Source: a virus. From it: a stretch of DNA of 64,000 nucleotides. Shown here piece by piece: positions 21,781 to 29,584 of this stretch; the stretch's first letter is position 1; every line of letters begins with the position of its first letter. The position numbers and the translations under genes were made by a program. Below the pieces are notes generated by a model, which was not told the DNA's origin, did no database searches, and was given only the letters and a program-made list of their open reading frames with translations. The stretch is taken from the IMG/VR virus record IMGVR_UViG_3300046003_007336, positions 62,001-126,000 of that record, one strand, 5' to 3'.

Positions 21781-23034
21781 ATGAGCAACCTCGCAGAACT
21801 GGTCAAAGCCCGAGACGTAGACGCCATTCGGTCCTACATGGCGGAGCACAATCTGAAGCTCGACGGGCTCCAGATCGTCCCCGCCGATGCTGCAACCAAG
21901 AAGAGCCTGAAGGCTCAGGAGGACTTCTGGAACCAGCGTCAGCAGGCCAGGAAGATTCTACTCAACTCCCTCTACGGCGCGCTCCTCAATGAAGGCCTGC
22001 GCTTCTATGACGAACGCCTCGGCCAGTCCGTAACCCTGACCGGTCGATCTATCGTTCGGCACATGAACGCCAAGTCCAACGAAGTCATCACCGGAGAGTA
22101 TGACTACATGGGCCGCGCTATCGTCTACGCGGATACCGACTCCTGCTATTTCTCCGCCTACGAAATCCTGAAAGAAGACCCCGCCTACGCGGACTTCGAA
22201 TGGACGCGGGAGAACATCATCTCCCTCTACGACAACATCTCCGACGTCGTGAACGAATCCTTCCCCGAGTTCATGCAACGGTCGTTCAACACCACGCTTG
22301 AGCGCGGCGCCATCATTGCGGCCGGTCGCGAACTCGTGGCTTCAAGCGGTCTCTTCATCAAGAAGAAGAAATACGCCGTGCTCATGTATGACAAGGACGG
22401 CACCCGGCTGGACAAGGGCAATAGCCCCGGCAAGCTGAAGGCCATGGGTCTGGACCTCAAGCGGGCCGACACCCCGAAGTACATGCAGAAATTCCTCGAA
22501 GGCCTCCTGATGGATGTCCTCCAGGATGGCTCGAAGGCGGTCGCGTTCGATCAGATCAGAGAGTTCCGCGTCGGCTTCAAAGCACGCCCCTCGTGGGAGA
22601 AGGGCGCCCCGAAGGCCGTGAAGGGCCTGTCCGTCTATGGGGACAAGCTCAGCAAGTCGCACAAGGTCGGGGTGATGTCCAAGGAGGGCAAGTCCAAGGT
22701 CAACATGCCCGGCCACGTTCGGGCCTCGCTGAACTGGAACACCCTCTGCGAACTCAACGACGACCGCTACACGCCTCGCATCACGGACGGGACCCGTATC
22801 GTCGTCTGCCCCTTGAAGTCCAACGCGCTCCGCATGGATTCCATCTCCTACCCGATTGACGTTGACGCCAACCATCTCCCCCGCTGGTTCAAAGAACTCC
22901 CGTTCGATGAAGCCGCGATGGAAGACAAGATTATTGATTTCAAGCTCAAGAACCTTCTAGGTGTATTGGATTGGAACCTGCAAGACACCAAAGACATACC
23001 GGGTGAAGAGTTCTTCACCTTTGAGGAATACTAA
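21781..23034 (+). CDS. 43: DNA polymerase, C-terminal half (gp43-like)
   Basis: 417 residues matching the C-terminal part of T4-type family B polymerase: motif B KILLNSLYGALLN at 58-70, motif C YADTDS at 116-121, then the thumb and a C-terminal EEFFTFEEY that may bind the clamp. The exonuclease domain and motif A are missing; T4 gp43 is about 900 residues. The start at 21781 rather than 21751 follows from the leaderless promoter. Its own promoter indicates a true split gene, as in some T4-like phages, with the N-terminal half outside the window. The stop overlaps the sliding clamp start. Confidence 0.9.
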   Translation: MSNLAELVKARDVDAIRSYMAEHNLKLDGLQIVPADAATKKSLKAQEDFWNQRQQARKILLNSLYGALLNEGLRFYDERLGQSVTLTGRSIVRHMNAKSNEVITGEYDYMGRAIVYADTDSCYFSAYEILKEDPAYADFEWTRENIISLYDNISDVVNESFPEFMQRSFNTTLERGAIIAAGRELVASSGLFIKKKKYAVLMYDKDGTRLDKGNSPGKLKAMGLDLKRADTPKYMQKFLEGLLMDVLQDGSKAVAFDQIREFRVGFKARPSWEKGAPKAVKGLSVYGDKLSKSHKVGVMSKEGKSKVNMPGHVRASLNWNTLCELNDDRYTPRITDGTRIVVCPLKSNALRMDSISYPIDVDANHLPRWFKELPFDEAAMEDKIIDFKLKNLLGVLDWNLQDTKDIPGEEFFTFEEY

Positions 23035-23765
23035 TGCGCAATACTCTAACTGATGTTATTCGTCAGGCCGGGTCACTCTTTGAGGTGGTCAAGGTCACTG
23101 GCACCGAGAACTCGACTGTGTTTGAAGCCGCAGACGAGAACAAGACCCTGTTCTTCAAATCCACGGTGGCTGTCGCCATTCCTGAGTTCGAAGGTGAATT
23201 CGGTCTGACCAACCTGGGTCTCCTCTTGGGTCTCCTCAACTTCCCGTCCTACAACACCGACAAGGCCACCTTCGAGGTCCAGCGGCGCAAGCTCAAGGAT
23301 GTCGAGTTCGTCGAGGCGTTCATCTTCCGTGATGCCAAGAACAAGGGGACGGAGTTCCGCACCATGAACTCCGAACTCGTCAAGGGTCAGGCCAAGATCG
23401 CCAACATCCCATGGGACGTCACCTTCGAGCCCAACTCGGGCAACCTCGAAGAGTTCGCCAAGCTGTCCAGTCTCCTGTCCGGCGTGGACAAGAACTTCGG
23501 CGTCCGCACCGTCGAGGGCAATCTCGAATTCTCGGTCGGCGGCTCCAATTCCGCGACCCACCGGGGCAACATGATCTTCCAAGAGAATGTCTCGGGCGAG
23601 ATCAAGGGCGAGGTTCAATTCAACACACAGCAGTTCATCGCTATCATGAAGCTGGCGGGCAAGAACCCAACCCGGCTTTCCATCACCGGAAAGGGCGTCC
23701 TCGGCGTCCAGGTAAACACCCAACATGGCATCTATGACTACTACCTCCGCGCCAACCGGGCCTGA
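23034..23765 (+). CDS. 45: DNA polymerase sliding clamp (gp45-like)
   Basis: 243 residues, near the 228 of T4 gp45. Clamp-like alternation of strands and helices: TLFFKSTVAVAIPEFEGEFG, FGLTNLGLLLGLLNF and a final LGVQVNTQHGIYDYYLRANR. As a trimer it encircles DNA and tethers the polymerase. In T4 it also activates late transcription with gp33 and gp55, which fits the TAAATA late boxes here. GAGG precedes the start, which overlaps the polymerase stop by one base. Confidence 0.88.
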   Translation: MRNTLTDVIRQAGSLFEVVKVTGTENSTVFEAADENKTLFFKSTVAVAIPEFEGEFGLTNLGLLLGLLNFPSYNTDKATFEVQRRKLKDVEFVEAFIFRDAKNKGTEFRTMNSELVKGQAKIANIPWDVTFEPNSGNLEEFAKLSSLLSGVDKNFGVRTVEGNLEFSVGGSNSATHRGNMIFQENVSGEIKGEVQFNTQQFIAIMKLAGKNPTRLSITGKGVLGVQVNTQHGIYDYYLRANRA

Positions 23766-24054
23766 GCCGGAACTCCTTCGACTGGAAGAAGCCCGCAAAC
23801 GTCGTGATCGTCTCCGCTTGGACGAGATCGACCGCTGGACGCCGAAGCAGGCGTTGGAAGCTGCCCTGCTCGACATCGAGCTTGGTGAACTCAACGCCGA
23901 GGCCGTGGTGATTTTCTACGGTGAGCCCGACCAAACCATCGAAGACGAGAGCGTCGTCGGTCGCTACGTGGGTTCCAACGGCTGCAAGGGCCGCAAAGAT
24001 GGCCTGTGGGTCCGTGGCATGGCATCTCGGGCCCTGGCCCTGATGATGCGCTAA
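23725..24054 (+). CDS. Unknown protein, 109 aa, overlaps the clamp gene
   Basis: Begins inside the clamp gene (ATG 23725 or 23734; no ribosome site for either), so it is probably translated by coupling. Charged helix (LRLEEARKRRDRLRLDEIDR) then a folded C-terminal part (SVVGRYVGSNGCKGRKDGLW). In T4 the clamp is followed by gp44 and gp62, but this is neither. Function unknown. Confidence 0.6.
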   Translation: MASMTTTSAPTGPEPELLRLEEARKRRDRLRLDEIDRWTPKQALEAALLDIELGELNAEAVVIFYGEPDQTIEDESVVGRYVGSNGCKGRKDGLWVRGMASRALALMMR

Positions 24055-24365
24055 ATTTTGCGGAGGTCGATGACCGCCTTCCCCTGATGGCGCCACAGGC
24101 GCCCATACTTGTTTACGAGGACGACGTGATTATCCATCGCGTCGTCCTCTGTCTCGTATCTGAACTGCTCTTCCTCGAAGTCGTCGCCGCCGTCGCAAAA
24201 CACCATCGTCTCGAACAGGCCCCCGCAATGGTCGAGCCCGAGGAAGATCGTGGAGATCACAAAGGGGCCAACCTGGGCCTTTGCGAGCATGGTCGTGCCC
24301 CGATAGTCCTGAAGAGGAATCGGTGTGATCGCTCCGGTCTTGGGGTCACGGCTATAGGCGGACAT
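24051..24365 (-). CDS. Unknown protein, 104 aa, leaderless
   Basis: ATG 24365 lies five bases after TATAAG, with TGGACG 17 bases further upstream. The product is beta-rich (GPFVISTIFLGLDHCGGLFE) and ends with an acidic stretch and DNHVVLVNKYGRLWRHQG. It converges with the preceding gene, overlapping by four bases. Function unknown. Confidence 0.65.
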   Translation of the reverse strand: MSAYSRDPKTGAITPIPLQDYRGTTMLAKAQVGPFVISTIFLGLDHCGGLFETMVFCDGGDDFEEEQFRYETEDDAMDNHVVLVNKYGRLWRHQGKAVIDLRKI

Positions 24366-24370
24366 CCCGC

Positions 24371-24399
24371 CTTATACCGCCCATGCGGGTATCCGTCCA
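24371..24399 (-). promoter_or_regulatory. Leaderless sigma70-type promoter
   Basis: Minus strand TGGACG 24394-24399, 17 bases, TATAAG 24371-24376, five bases to ATG 24365. Confidence 0.6.
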
Positions 24400-24458
24400 T
24401 CTCGACCCTGTGGATAACTCAGTGGACGAAAAAAGTTCACTGCACTGTACGATTTTTG

Positions 24459-24487
24459 TTGACCCAAATCGGGCCCCTCCCTATAGT
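24459..24487 (+). promoter_or_regulatory. Promoter of the 840-base candidate RNA
   Basis: TTGACC 24459-24464, 17 bases, TATAGT 24482-24487; start expected near 24494. Confidence 0.7.
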
Positions 24488-24493
24488 TCATTT

Positions 24494-25332
24494 GTCGCTT
24501 GGGACTGACAGCCGCCCGCAAGGGTGGTCAAAGGTCGGGGTTGTCGCCCCGGTCGCCATCGCAAGGTGGTCAAGCCAAGCAAGCGTCACATCTCACTGAG
24601 AAATCGGTGTCTGGCATTTCGGTGCTGGGTATCGTTATTCCGGTGTCCTGTTGAGCCTGTCCAACCAGAGATGGCGGATAGGCGAACACAGGCGGGGGAC
24701 CGTCTGTGGAGGGCAATCCGACCGGGAGAAGCGAGAAGGTGAAGGCGTGGGACGGTCAGTCCGAGGAGCAGGATAGGCTTCTAGGGCGACGTCCAGTTGA
24801 CGGGTGAAGTCTTGCCGCCAGTACCCTTTCGAGGGTCTGGAGCCACGGAAGGCGGAGTCCGGTAGACGGTTCCCTGAGTCCGGGGAGCATGAGGGCGTGT
24901 GGTATTTTGTGGGCCAAAAGCTCACGGAGCCACGGTAAGCACGACCTCTGACAAAAACCCGCTGGGTTCCGACCCAGCACCATCATGCAAGGTGTTAAAA
25001 CCAAGAGAAAGCCTTACCGGTTTCGTGTGAAAGATGGTTCCTATCCTGGGACGCAAGTCGCCAGGATGCCCGGAGGTCTCAAGCCGAAGGGTCCAGTCTC
25101 GGGAAAGTATTCTGCAAGGGTTCGCAAGCCTTTGTAGACGACGGACGGGACAGTAGCACGAGATGACAGTCTACCGCCTGACTTAAAACGGCACCATCGA
25201 TTGGCGAGGGCGTGGTGACATGTCTGGAGCCGGGAGGGAACCAATACTCCTCCTACGGCCGATCACGGAACCCGTGGCTCTCAGGGTTTCAAAACCTCAA
25301 AGGGGTGTTTGGTGAAAACCAGACGCCCCTTT
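24494..25332 (+). ncRNA. Candidate large structured RNA, about 840 bases
   Basis: Own promoter, own terminator, and no credible coding frame on either strand. Dense in perfect hairpins closed by stable tetraloops: CCGCCC-GCAA-GGGTGG (24512-24527), GCCATC-GCAA-GGTGGT (24555-24570), ACCCT-TTCG-AGGGT (24823-24836). The 5' part is enclosed by CGCTTGG pairing with CCAAGC further on. GNRA loops in such number suggest a compact tertiary fold. Size and phage setting recall GOLLD, ROOL and similar large RNAs, or a self-splicing intron, but no conserved core could be identified by eye. Confidence 0.65.
25299..25332 (+). terminator. Terminator of the 840-base RNA
   Basis: 15-base arms (25299-25313 with 25318-25332) with a GAAA loop; the stem is nearly perfect with T-G pairs. 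The T run is short. Confidence 0.75.
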
Positions 25333-25350
25333 GTTGCGTCTGGAATATAC

Positions 25351-25386
25351 TTGACAAAATCCTATCCGGGGTTGTATTCAGATCAG
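25351..25386 (+). promoter_or_regulatory. Leaderless sigma70-type promoter
   Basis: TTGACA 25351-25356, 16 to 17 bases, TGTATT or GTATTC (25373-25379), seven to eight bases to ATG 25387. Confidence 0.7.
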
Positions 25387-25728
25387 ATGTTCCGAGAGTT
25401 CAACAGGACCGAATACGAAGCCGTCGATGCGTGGACGGAGGCGGCGATTGTTGACATGCTGATCGGACGGATGCGGGTCCCGGACAAGTTCCTCTACGAC
25501 ATCAACGATGGCTTCAACACCGTGATGGTGGAACGGCTCGGCCGCGACAAGGCTGGCTCCGAGTCCTATTTCAAACTGAATGGCGAGGGCTGGGCCCTGT
25601 CCTTCACTGAGCGGGGCGGCGGCACCCAAGAAGACCCGCTCACCTTTCACGACATCGTCCTGCATGGCGACGACGCTTTCGGCCGCGCCGTTCTCATGAG
25701 GCAGTTGGCCACCGACGTTGCCGCCTAA
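25387..25728 (+). CDS. Unknown protein, 113 aa, leaderless
   Basis: ATG 25387 sits just after the -10 box with no ribosome site. Alpha/beta protein (MFREFNRTEYEAVDAWTEAA, later LTFHDIVLHGDDAFGRAVLM); the last part resembles the recurrent module. It converges with the minus-strand operon ending at 25725. Function unknown. Confidence 0.7.
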   Translation: MFREFNRTEYEAVDAWTEAAIVDMLIGRMRVPDKFLYDINDGFNTVMVERLGRDKAGSESYFKLNGEGWALSFTERGGGTQEDPLTFHDIVLHGDDAFGRAVLMRQLATDVAA

Positions 25729-26213
25729 CGGCGCGGATATTTTTCCAAGAAGCGTTTCTTCACGTTGGCACTGAGATGCTGACTGAAGACGTCGCCCTCG
25801 TTGACCCATTGGAGAATCATATCGCCCTGCTTGTACTCGTCGGAGGCGCGAGCGATCTCTTTCTGTTCGGGCGTTGCTGCTCCCGCTGAGCACATCACAA
25901 CGGCGGGCCGGGTGTGGTCAATCACCGCCCTGGCCTCCGTGAGTTCCTCAGCCATCGCCTTCAGGAGAGCCAACTGGGTCTCGTTGGAGGGCAGAACGAT
26001 AGTCCCGCGCAGGATGTTGAGGTAGACGGCGTGAGGGTCCTGGAGGACTTCCTGCACGCGGGTTAACTCCTCGTCCATCTCCTTGAAGGTCTTGACGAGA
26101 TGTTGGACGTCATCGGGGTGATGAATTTTCTCGGGTTCGTTCGCCGTGATGGTCCGCGCCAGAGCACGGTTGTTCGAGACGAAGGCGGTCACGAATTTCG
26201 CTCTTTCGGTCAC
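25725..26213 (-). CDS. Helical unknown protein, 162 aa
   Basis: Start set at GTG 26213, overlapping the stop of the FlbD-like gene; in-frame residues upstream are Arg-rich and not gene-like. Mostly helical (DDVQHLVKTFKEMDEELTRV, then LLKAMAEELTEARAVIDHTR). Third gene of the IleRS operon. Function unknown. Confidence 0.65.
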   Translation of the reverse strand: MTERAKFVTAFVSNNRALARTITANEPEKIHHPDDVQHLVKTFKEMDEELTRVQEVLQDPHAVYLNILRGTIVLPSNETQLALLKAMAEELTEARAVIDHTRPAVVMCSAGAATPEQKEIARASDEYKQGDMILQWVNEGDVFSQHLSANVKKRFLEKYPRR

Positions 26214-26410
26214 CCGAGGCCTCCGATGGCCGCGAATATTTTTTGACGAATCTCGGTCAGGGACTCGGCGACATGGATGTCTTCCGGCATGTAGTGACCC
26301 ATGCAAAGGGGGCGCAGAATGGTGTTCTGCCCATGCTCAACCCGATACAATATTTGGTCCATGTTGACGTCGATCTTGCGACCGTCCATCCGGGTAAGAA
26401 GAACATTCAT
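26210..26410 (-). CDS. FlbD-like small protein, 66 aa
   Basis: ATG 26410 overlaps the IleRS stop (ATGA). The sequence MNVLLTRMDGRKIDVNMDQI, followed by VEHGQNTIL and a last helix, follows the pattern of FlbD-type small proteins (TRLnGk, N-x-D-x-I, T-x-I). Length also fits. In bacteria FlbD-type proteins are found in flagellar operons; the phage role is unknown and the match may be only to the fold. Confidence 0.6.
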   Translation of the reverse strand: MNVLLTRMDGRKIDVNMDQILYRVEHGQNTILRPLCMGHYMPEDIHVAESLTEIRQKIFAAIGGLG

Positions 26411-29151
26411 GCCATGATCTCGTGCTGGGTTTTCCATTCCCGAACCGCGTCTGCATCGCGGAGGCTCAGGTCGGGGTACTCGGGGTCTTCGCCGACCTCG
26501 GTGAGGATTCGCCAGGACCGAGCGCATTTCTTGCCCGGCGCCTTGGATACGCAGATGCCCAACCGGGCCCCGTTCGAGAGGTGGCCGACATAGGCGGATG
26601 GCGGAGGGGCTTCGGCCAGCACCACGACCTTGCTGACGCGGAACACGTCGGCGGCCTGCACGCCGTTGAAGAGCGCAGCAGTCGTGGGGTCCAGATAGAG
26701 GACCAACTCGGCCTCCAGGTTGGACTTGATCTCGTCGCGCTCATCTTCCAGCGCGGCGTGCGAGATCGTCAGGACTTCCTTGATGAAGCCCCAGCGAACG
26801 ATTTCTTCGGGATGGTCGCCCCACGCCTTCGGGTCATTCAGGAGATGGAGATCGACCGGATGCCCGACGCTGTTGATGGCCTCGTGCGTGGTGAACGGCA
26901 CGATGGGGGTCAGCCACGTCAGAAGATGACGGAAGACCTCGTTGAGGACGTAGCGGTAGCCACGACGACGAACCGCCTTGGGGGAATCGCAGTAGAGGCA
27001 GTCCTTGCGGATGTCGAAATAGAACGCCGAGAGTTCGACCGAGCAGAACTCGATCACGGTTCTGGCAACCTCCGAGAAGTTGTAGGTCCGATAGGCCTCG
27101 GTGACGTCGTGGTTGATCGCGTTGAGGCGGCCGAGAACGAATTTCTCCAGCGGCTCCAGTTCCATGAAGGTCGGAGCTTCATCGTCCGTGTAGCCTTCGA
27201 GGGCGCCGATCAGATACCGCAGGGTGTTGCGGAGCTTCCGATAGGTCTCCTCGGTGGACTTGAAGATCGTCTTGCTGGCCTTGACGTCTTGGGTGAAGTC
27301 ACAGGTAGCGGCCCACAGGCGCAGAACGTCGGTGCCGTGCTCGTTGACGACATCACTGGGCGGGATGACGTTGCCTTCGGACTTCGCCATCTTGCGTCCA
27401 TTGGCGTCGAGGATGAAGCCATGGGTCAAGAACGCCGTGGAGGGGAGGTCTGGGCCCGTGTCAGTCATCGCCGCCACCAGCAGACTGGTCTGGAACCAGC
27501 CCCGGTGTTGATCACTGCCTTCGAGGACGAGATCAGCGGCGCGGTCGAGGATGCGGTGCGTGCAACCGCTGTCGAACCAGACGTCGAGGACGTCCATGAC
27601 CTTCTCGTATTCATTCGGGTCGAGATCAGTGCCGGTGAAGAACGTCTCGCTGGATTCCGACCACCATGCGTCACCGCCTCCAGCGAGGAAGGCCTGATAG
27701 GTGTTGTCGAGCACGGTCGGGTGCAGGCAGGGCAGGCCGGTTGCCGTGTGGACGAACAGCCCCATGGGGGTGCCCCAGACACGCTGGCGACTGATCAGCC
27801 AGTCAGGCCGGGTGGTCAGCATGGATTGCAGACGGGTGCGCCCGGCTTCCGGGTAGAAGGCCACGTCCTTGAGACTGTCGGCGACATCCTTCTTGGCCGC
27901 ATCCACGGCGATGAACCACTGGTCGGTCGCGCGTTCGATGACGAGCGCGCCGGAACGCCACGAGTGATTGAAGGGCCAGGGCTGAACGAGCTTGTCATTC
28001 AGGCATCCGGCCTCGCCGAGTTTCTCGATGATGGCGTCATTGGCCGGGCCGAAGTTCTTGCCGCGCGTGACCGCCAGTCCGCCAAAGACCGGCACCTCGT
28101 CGTAGTAGACGCCCTTGTCGTTGATGGTCTCGGGCAGTTCGGTGAGACCGTTCGCCTGACAGACCTTGTAGTCGTCCCCGCCATGGCCGGGCGCAAGGTG
28201 GACGAAGCCGGTGCCGACTTCGTTCTTCACGTAGGCGGCGTTGAACAGCGGAACGTCGAAGTCATAACCGTGGCCACGCAGCGGGTGCGCGCAGACGAGT
28301 TCGCTCGGGTCCACAGACCTGATCTTGCGGAAGCGGTCCTGCCGCGACCACTCGTTGTCGGCCATGATGACTTTCTGCCCGACCCAGTTGCGGTCAGTGT
28401 AGAGCCCGTACTGGAATTGGGAGTTGAACGCGATGGCGCGGTTGCCCGGAAGGCTCCACGGCGTCGTGGTCCAGATCAGAACCTGGGCGCCGACGAGATC
28501 GGTCTCGCCGCTGATAACCGGGAAGCCCACCCAGATAGTCGGGCACTGGACATCGACGGAGACGACCTCGGCCTCGGCGAGCGCGGTGTGTTCGACCGGC
28601 GACCACATGACGGGCTTCTTGCCCCGATAGACGAACCCATCTTCGGCGAGTTCGGAGAAGGCCTTGAAGATGTTGGCCTCCATCTCGTGACTCATCGTCA
28701 CGTAGGGGTTCGACCAATCGGCCAGGACGCCGAGCTTCTCGAACTGCTCGGCCTGTTCCTCAACCCAATGCTGGGCGAATGCGCGGCAGCGGGCGCGGAA
28801 CTCGACGACCGGGATGTCATCCTTGCTCAGCTTTTCTTTCTCACGCATCTCGCGCTCGACCGCCCATTCGATGGGGAGGCCGTGGCAATCCCAGCCGGGT
28901 CGGAACTGAACCGTCTTGCCCAACGCGGTTTGCGAGCGGCAAACGACGTCCTTGAGGATTTTGTTCAGGGCGTGCCCGAGGTGGAGATCGCCGTTCGCAT
29001 ACGGGGGGCCATCGTGGAGGATGAAATCCGCGTCGCGGTCGTCGCGGCGTTCGTCGTCAATCACCGCTAGGAGATCAGACTCGTTGGGACGGCCCCGCAT
29101 CTGGAACGCAGCTTTGGGGAGGAAAACGGTTTGGCGATAATCTGTCGTCAT
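26407..29151 (-). CDS. ileS: Isoleucyl-tRNA synthetase
   Basis: 914 residues, close to the length of bacterial IleRS. Class I signatures HLGH (57-60) and KMAKS (about 585, for KMSKS). The editing domain is intact: TTTPWSLPGN and GTGFVHLAPGHGGDDY. GWDCHGLPIEW also matches. The C-terminal end reads KKCARSWRILTEVG, where one zinc-ligand Cys of the usual CxxC is Ser and the second CxxC is absent, so the zinc knuckle is lost. It charges tRNA-Ile with isoleucine. Probably leaderless; first of three coupled genes. aaRS genes are rare in phages. No tRNA-Ile gene lies in the window. Confidence 0.95.
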   Translation of the reverse strand: MTTDYRQTVFLPKAAFQMRGRPNESDLLAVIDDERRDDRDADFILHDGPPYANGDLHLGHALNKILKDVVCRSQTALGKTVQFRPGWDCHGLPIEWAVEREMREKEKLSKDDIPVVEFRARCRAFAQHWVEEQAEQFEKLGVLADWSNPYVTMSHEMEANIFKAFSELAEDGFVYRGKKPVMWSPVEHTALAEAEVVSVDVQCPTIWVGFPVISGETDLVGAQVLIWTTTPWSLPGNRAIAFNSQFQYGLYTDRNWVGQKVIMADNEWSRQDRFRKIRSVDPSELVCAHPLRGHGYDFDVPLFNAAYVKNEVGTGFVHLAPGHGGDDYKVCQANGLTELPETINDKGVYYDEVPVFGGLAVTRGKNFGPANDAIIEKLGEAGCLNDKLVQPWPFNHSWRSGALVIERATDQWFIAVDAAKKDVADSLKDVAFYPEAGRTRLQSMLTTRPDWLISRQRVWGTPMGLFVHTATGLPCLHPTVLDNTYQAFLAGGGDAWWSESSETFFTGTDLDPNEYEKVMDVLDVWFDSGCTHRILDRAADLVLEGSDQHRGWFQTSLLVAAMTDTGPDLPSTAFLTHGFILDANGRKMAKSEGNVIPPSDVVNEHGTDVLRLWAATCDFTQDVKASKTIFKSTEETYRKLRNTLRYLIGALEGYTDDEAPTFMELEPLEKFVLGRLNAINHDVTEAYRTYNFSEVARTVIEFCSVELSAFYFDIRKDCLYCDSPKAVRRRGYRYVLNEVFRHLLTWLTPIVPFTTHEAINSVGHPVDLHLLNDPKAWGDHPEEIVRWGFIKEVLTISHAALEDERDEIKSNLEAELVLYLDPTTAALFNGVQAADVFRVSKVVVLAEAPPPSAYVGHLSNGARLGICVSKAPGKKCARSWRILTEVGEDPEYPDLSLRDADAVREWKTQHEIMA

Positions 29152-29158
29152 GGTCCCG

Positions 29159-29186
29159 AATTATCGCCAAACGAGTTTTCTCGCAA
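29159..29186 (-). promoter_or_regulatory. Leaderless promoter of the IleRS operon
   Basis: Minus strand TTGCGA 29181-29186, 16 bases, ATAATT 29159-29164, seven bases to ATG 29151. Confidence 0.65.
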
Positions 29187-29196
29187 GCGAAATATT

Positions 29197-29226
29197 TTGA
29201 CCCCCACCTACGTAAAGCCGTATTCT
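29197..29226 (+). promoter_or_regulatory. Sigma70-type promoter
   Basis: TTGACC 29197-29202 and TATTCT 29221-29226 (18-base spacer), divergent from the IleRS promoter. Starts a leader of about 160 bases. Confidence 0.55.
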
Positions 29227-29232
29227 GTTTAA

Positions 29233-29391
29233 GTATTCAGCAACTCGGATTGGCCGAACCGCTCTATACGGCATGACCCTGCCGGACATCGCGAATCAGG
29301 AGGTGAGTTTCATTGCCACGGTAGTGGCTGCGGGTCAAGCATCGGGGCGGGGGCAATCAGGTCTCCGCCCCTCCCATATTTGGAGAATACT
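29233..29391 (+). other. Long leader with hairpin and possible short frame
   Basis: GGGGCGG 29344-29350 pairs with CCGCCCC 29365-29371, just before the GGAG site of the next gene, so it could act as an attenuator. A 40-codon frame (29273-29395, MTLPDIANQEVSFIATVVAA) ends on the next start and may be a leader peptide. Confidence 0.35.
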
Positions 29392-29556
29392 ATGAAGCTA
29401 GTCCTGGATGCCGAAGAAGTTTCGGCCATCGTCGTTGCCGCCCTCGCCGAAAAGCTTGGCGTCAAACCCACTGAAGTCAAAATCGTCCCCATGGGTGACG
29501 ATGATGCCTTCGCCCTGCGAGACATCGCCAAGCACTTCGTCGTCGAACTCGGCTAA
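29392..29556 (+). CDS. Small protein, 54 aa
   Basis: ATG 29392 has GGAG seven bases upstream. The product MKLVLDAEEVSAIVVAALAE then KLGVKPTEVKIVPMGDDDAF is a compact helix-strand unit ending in a helix. A CTAAATA late box overlaps its stop codon. Function unknown. Confidence 0.65.
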   Translation: MKLVLDAEEVSAIVVAALAEKLGVKPTEVKIVPMGDDDAFALRDIAKHFVVELG

Positions 29557-29559
29557 ATA
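29553..29559 (+). promoter_or_regulatory. Late promoter box CTAAATA
   Basis: Overlaps the stop of the preceding gene, 25 bases before ATG 29585. Confidence 0.6.
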
Positions 29560-29584
29560 ACCACACACTTAAGTAAGGCGACAC

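Noticed and set aside
26422-29070. 882-codon open frame on the plus strand opposite IleRS
   Set aside because: It is the complement of a clear IleRS with all motifs in order; long antisense frames arise from high GC3.
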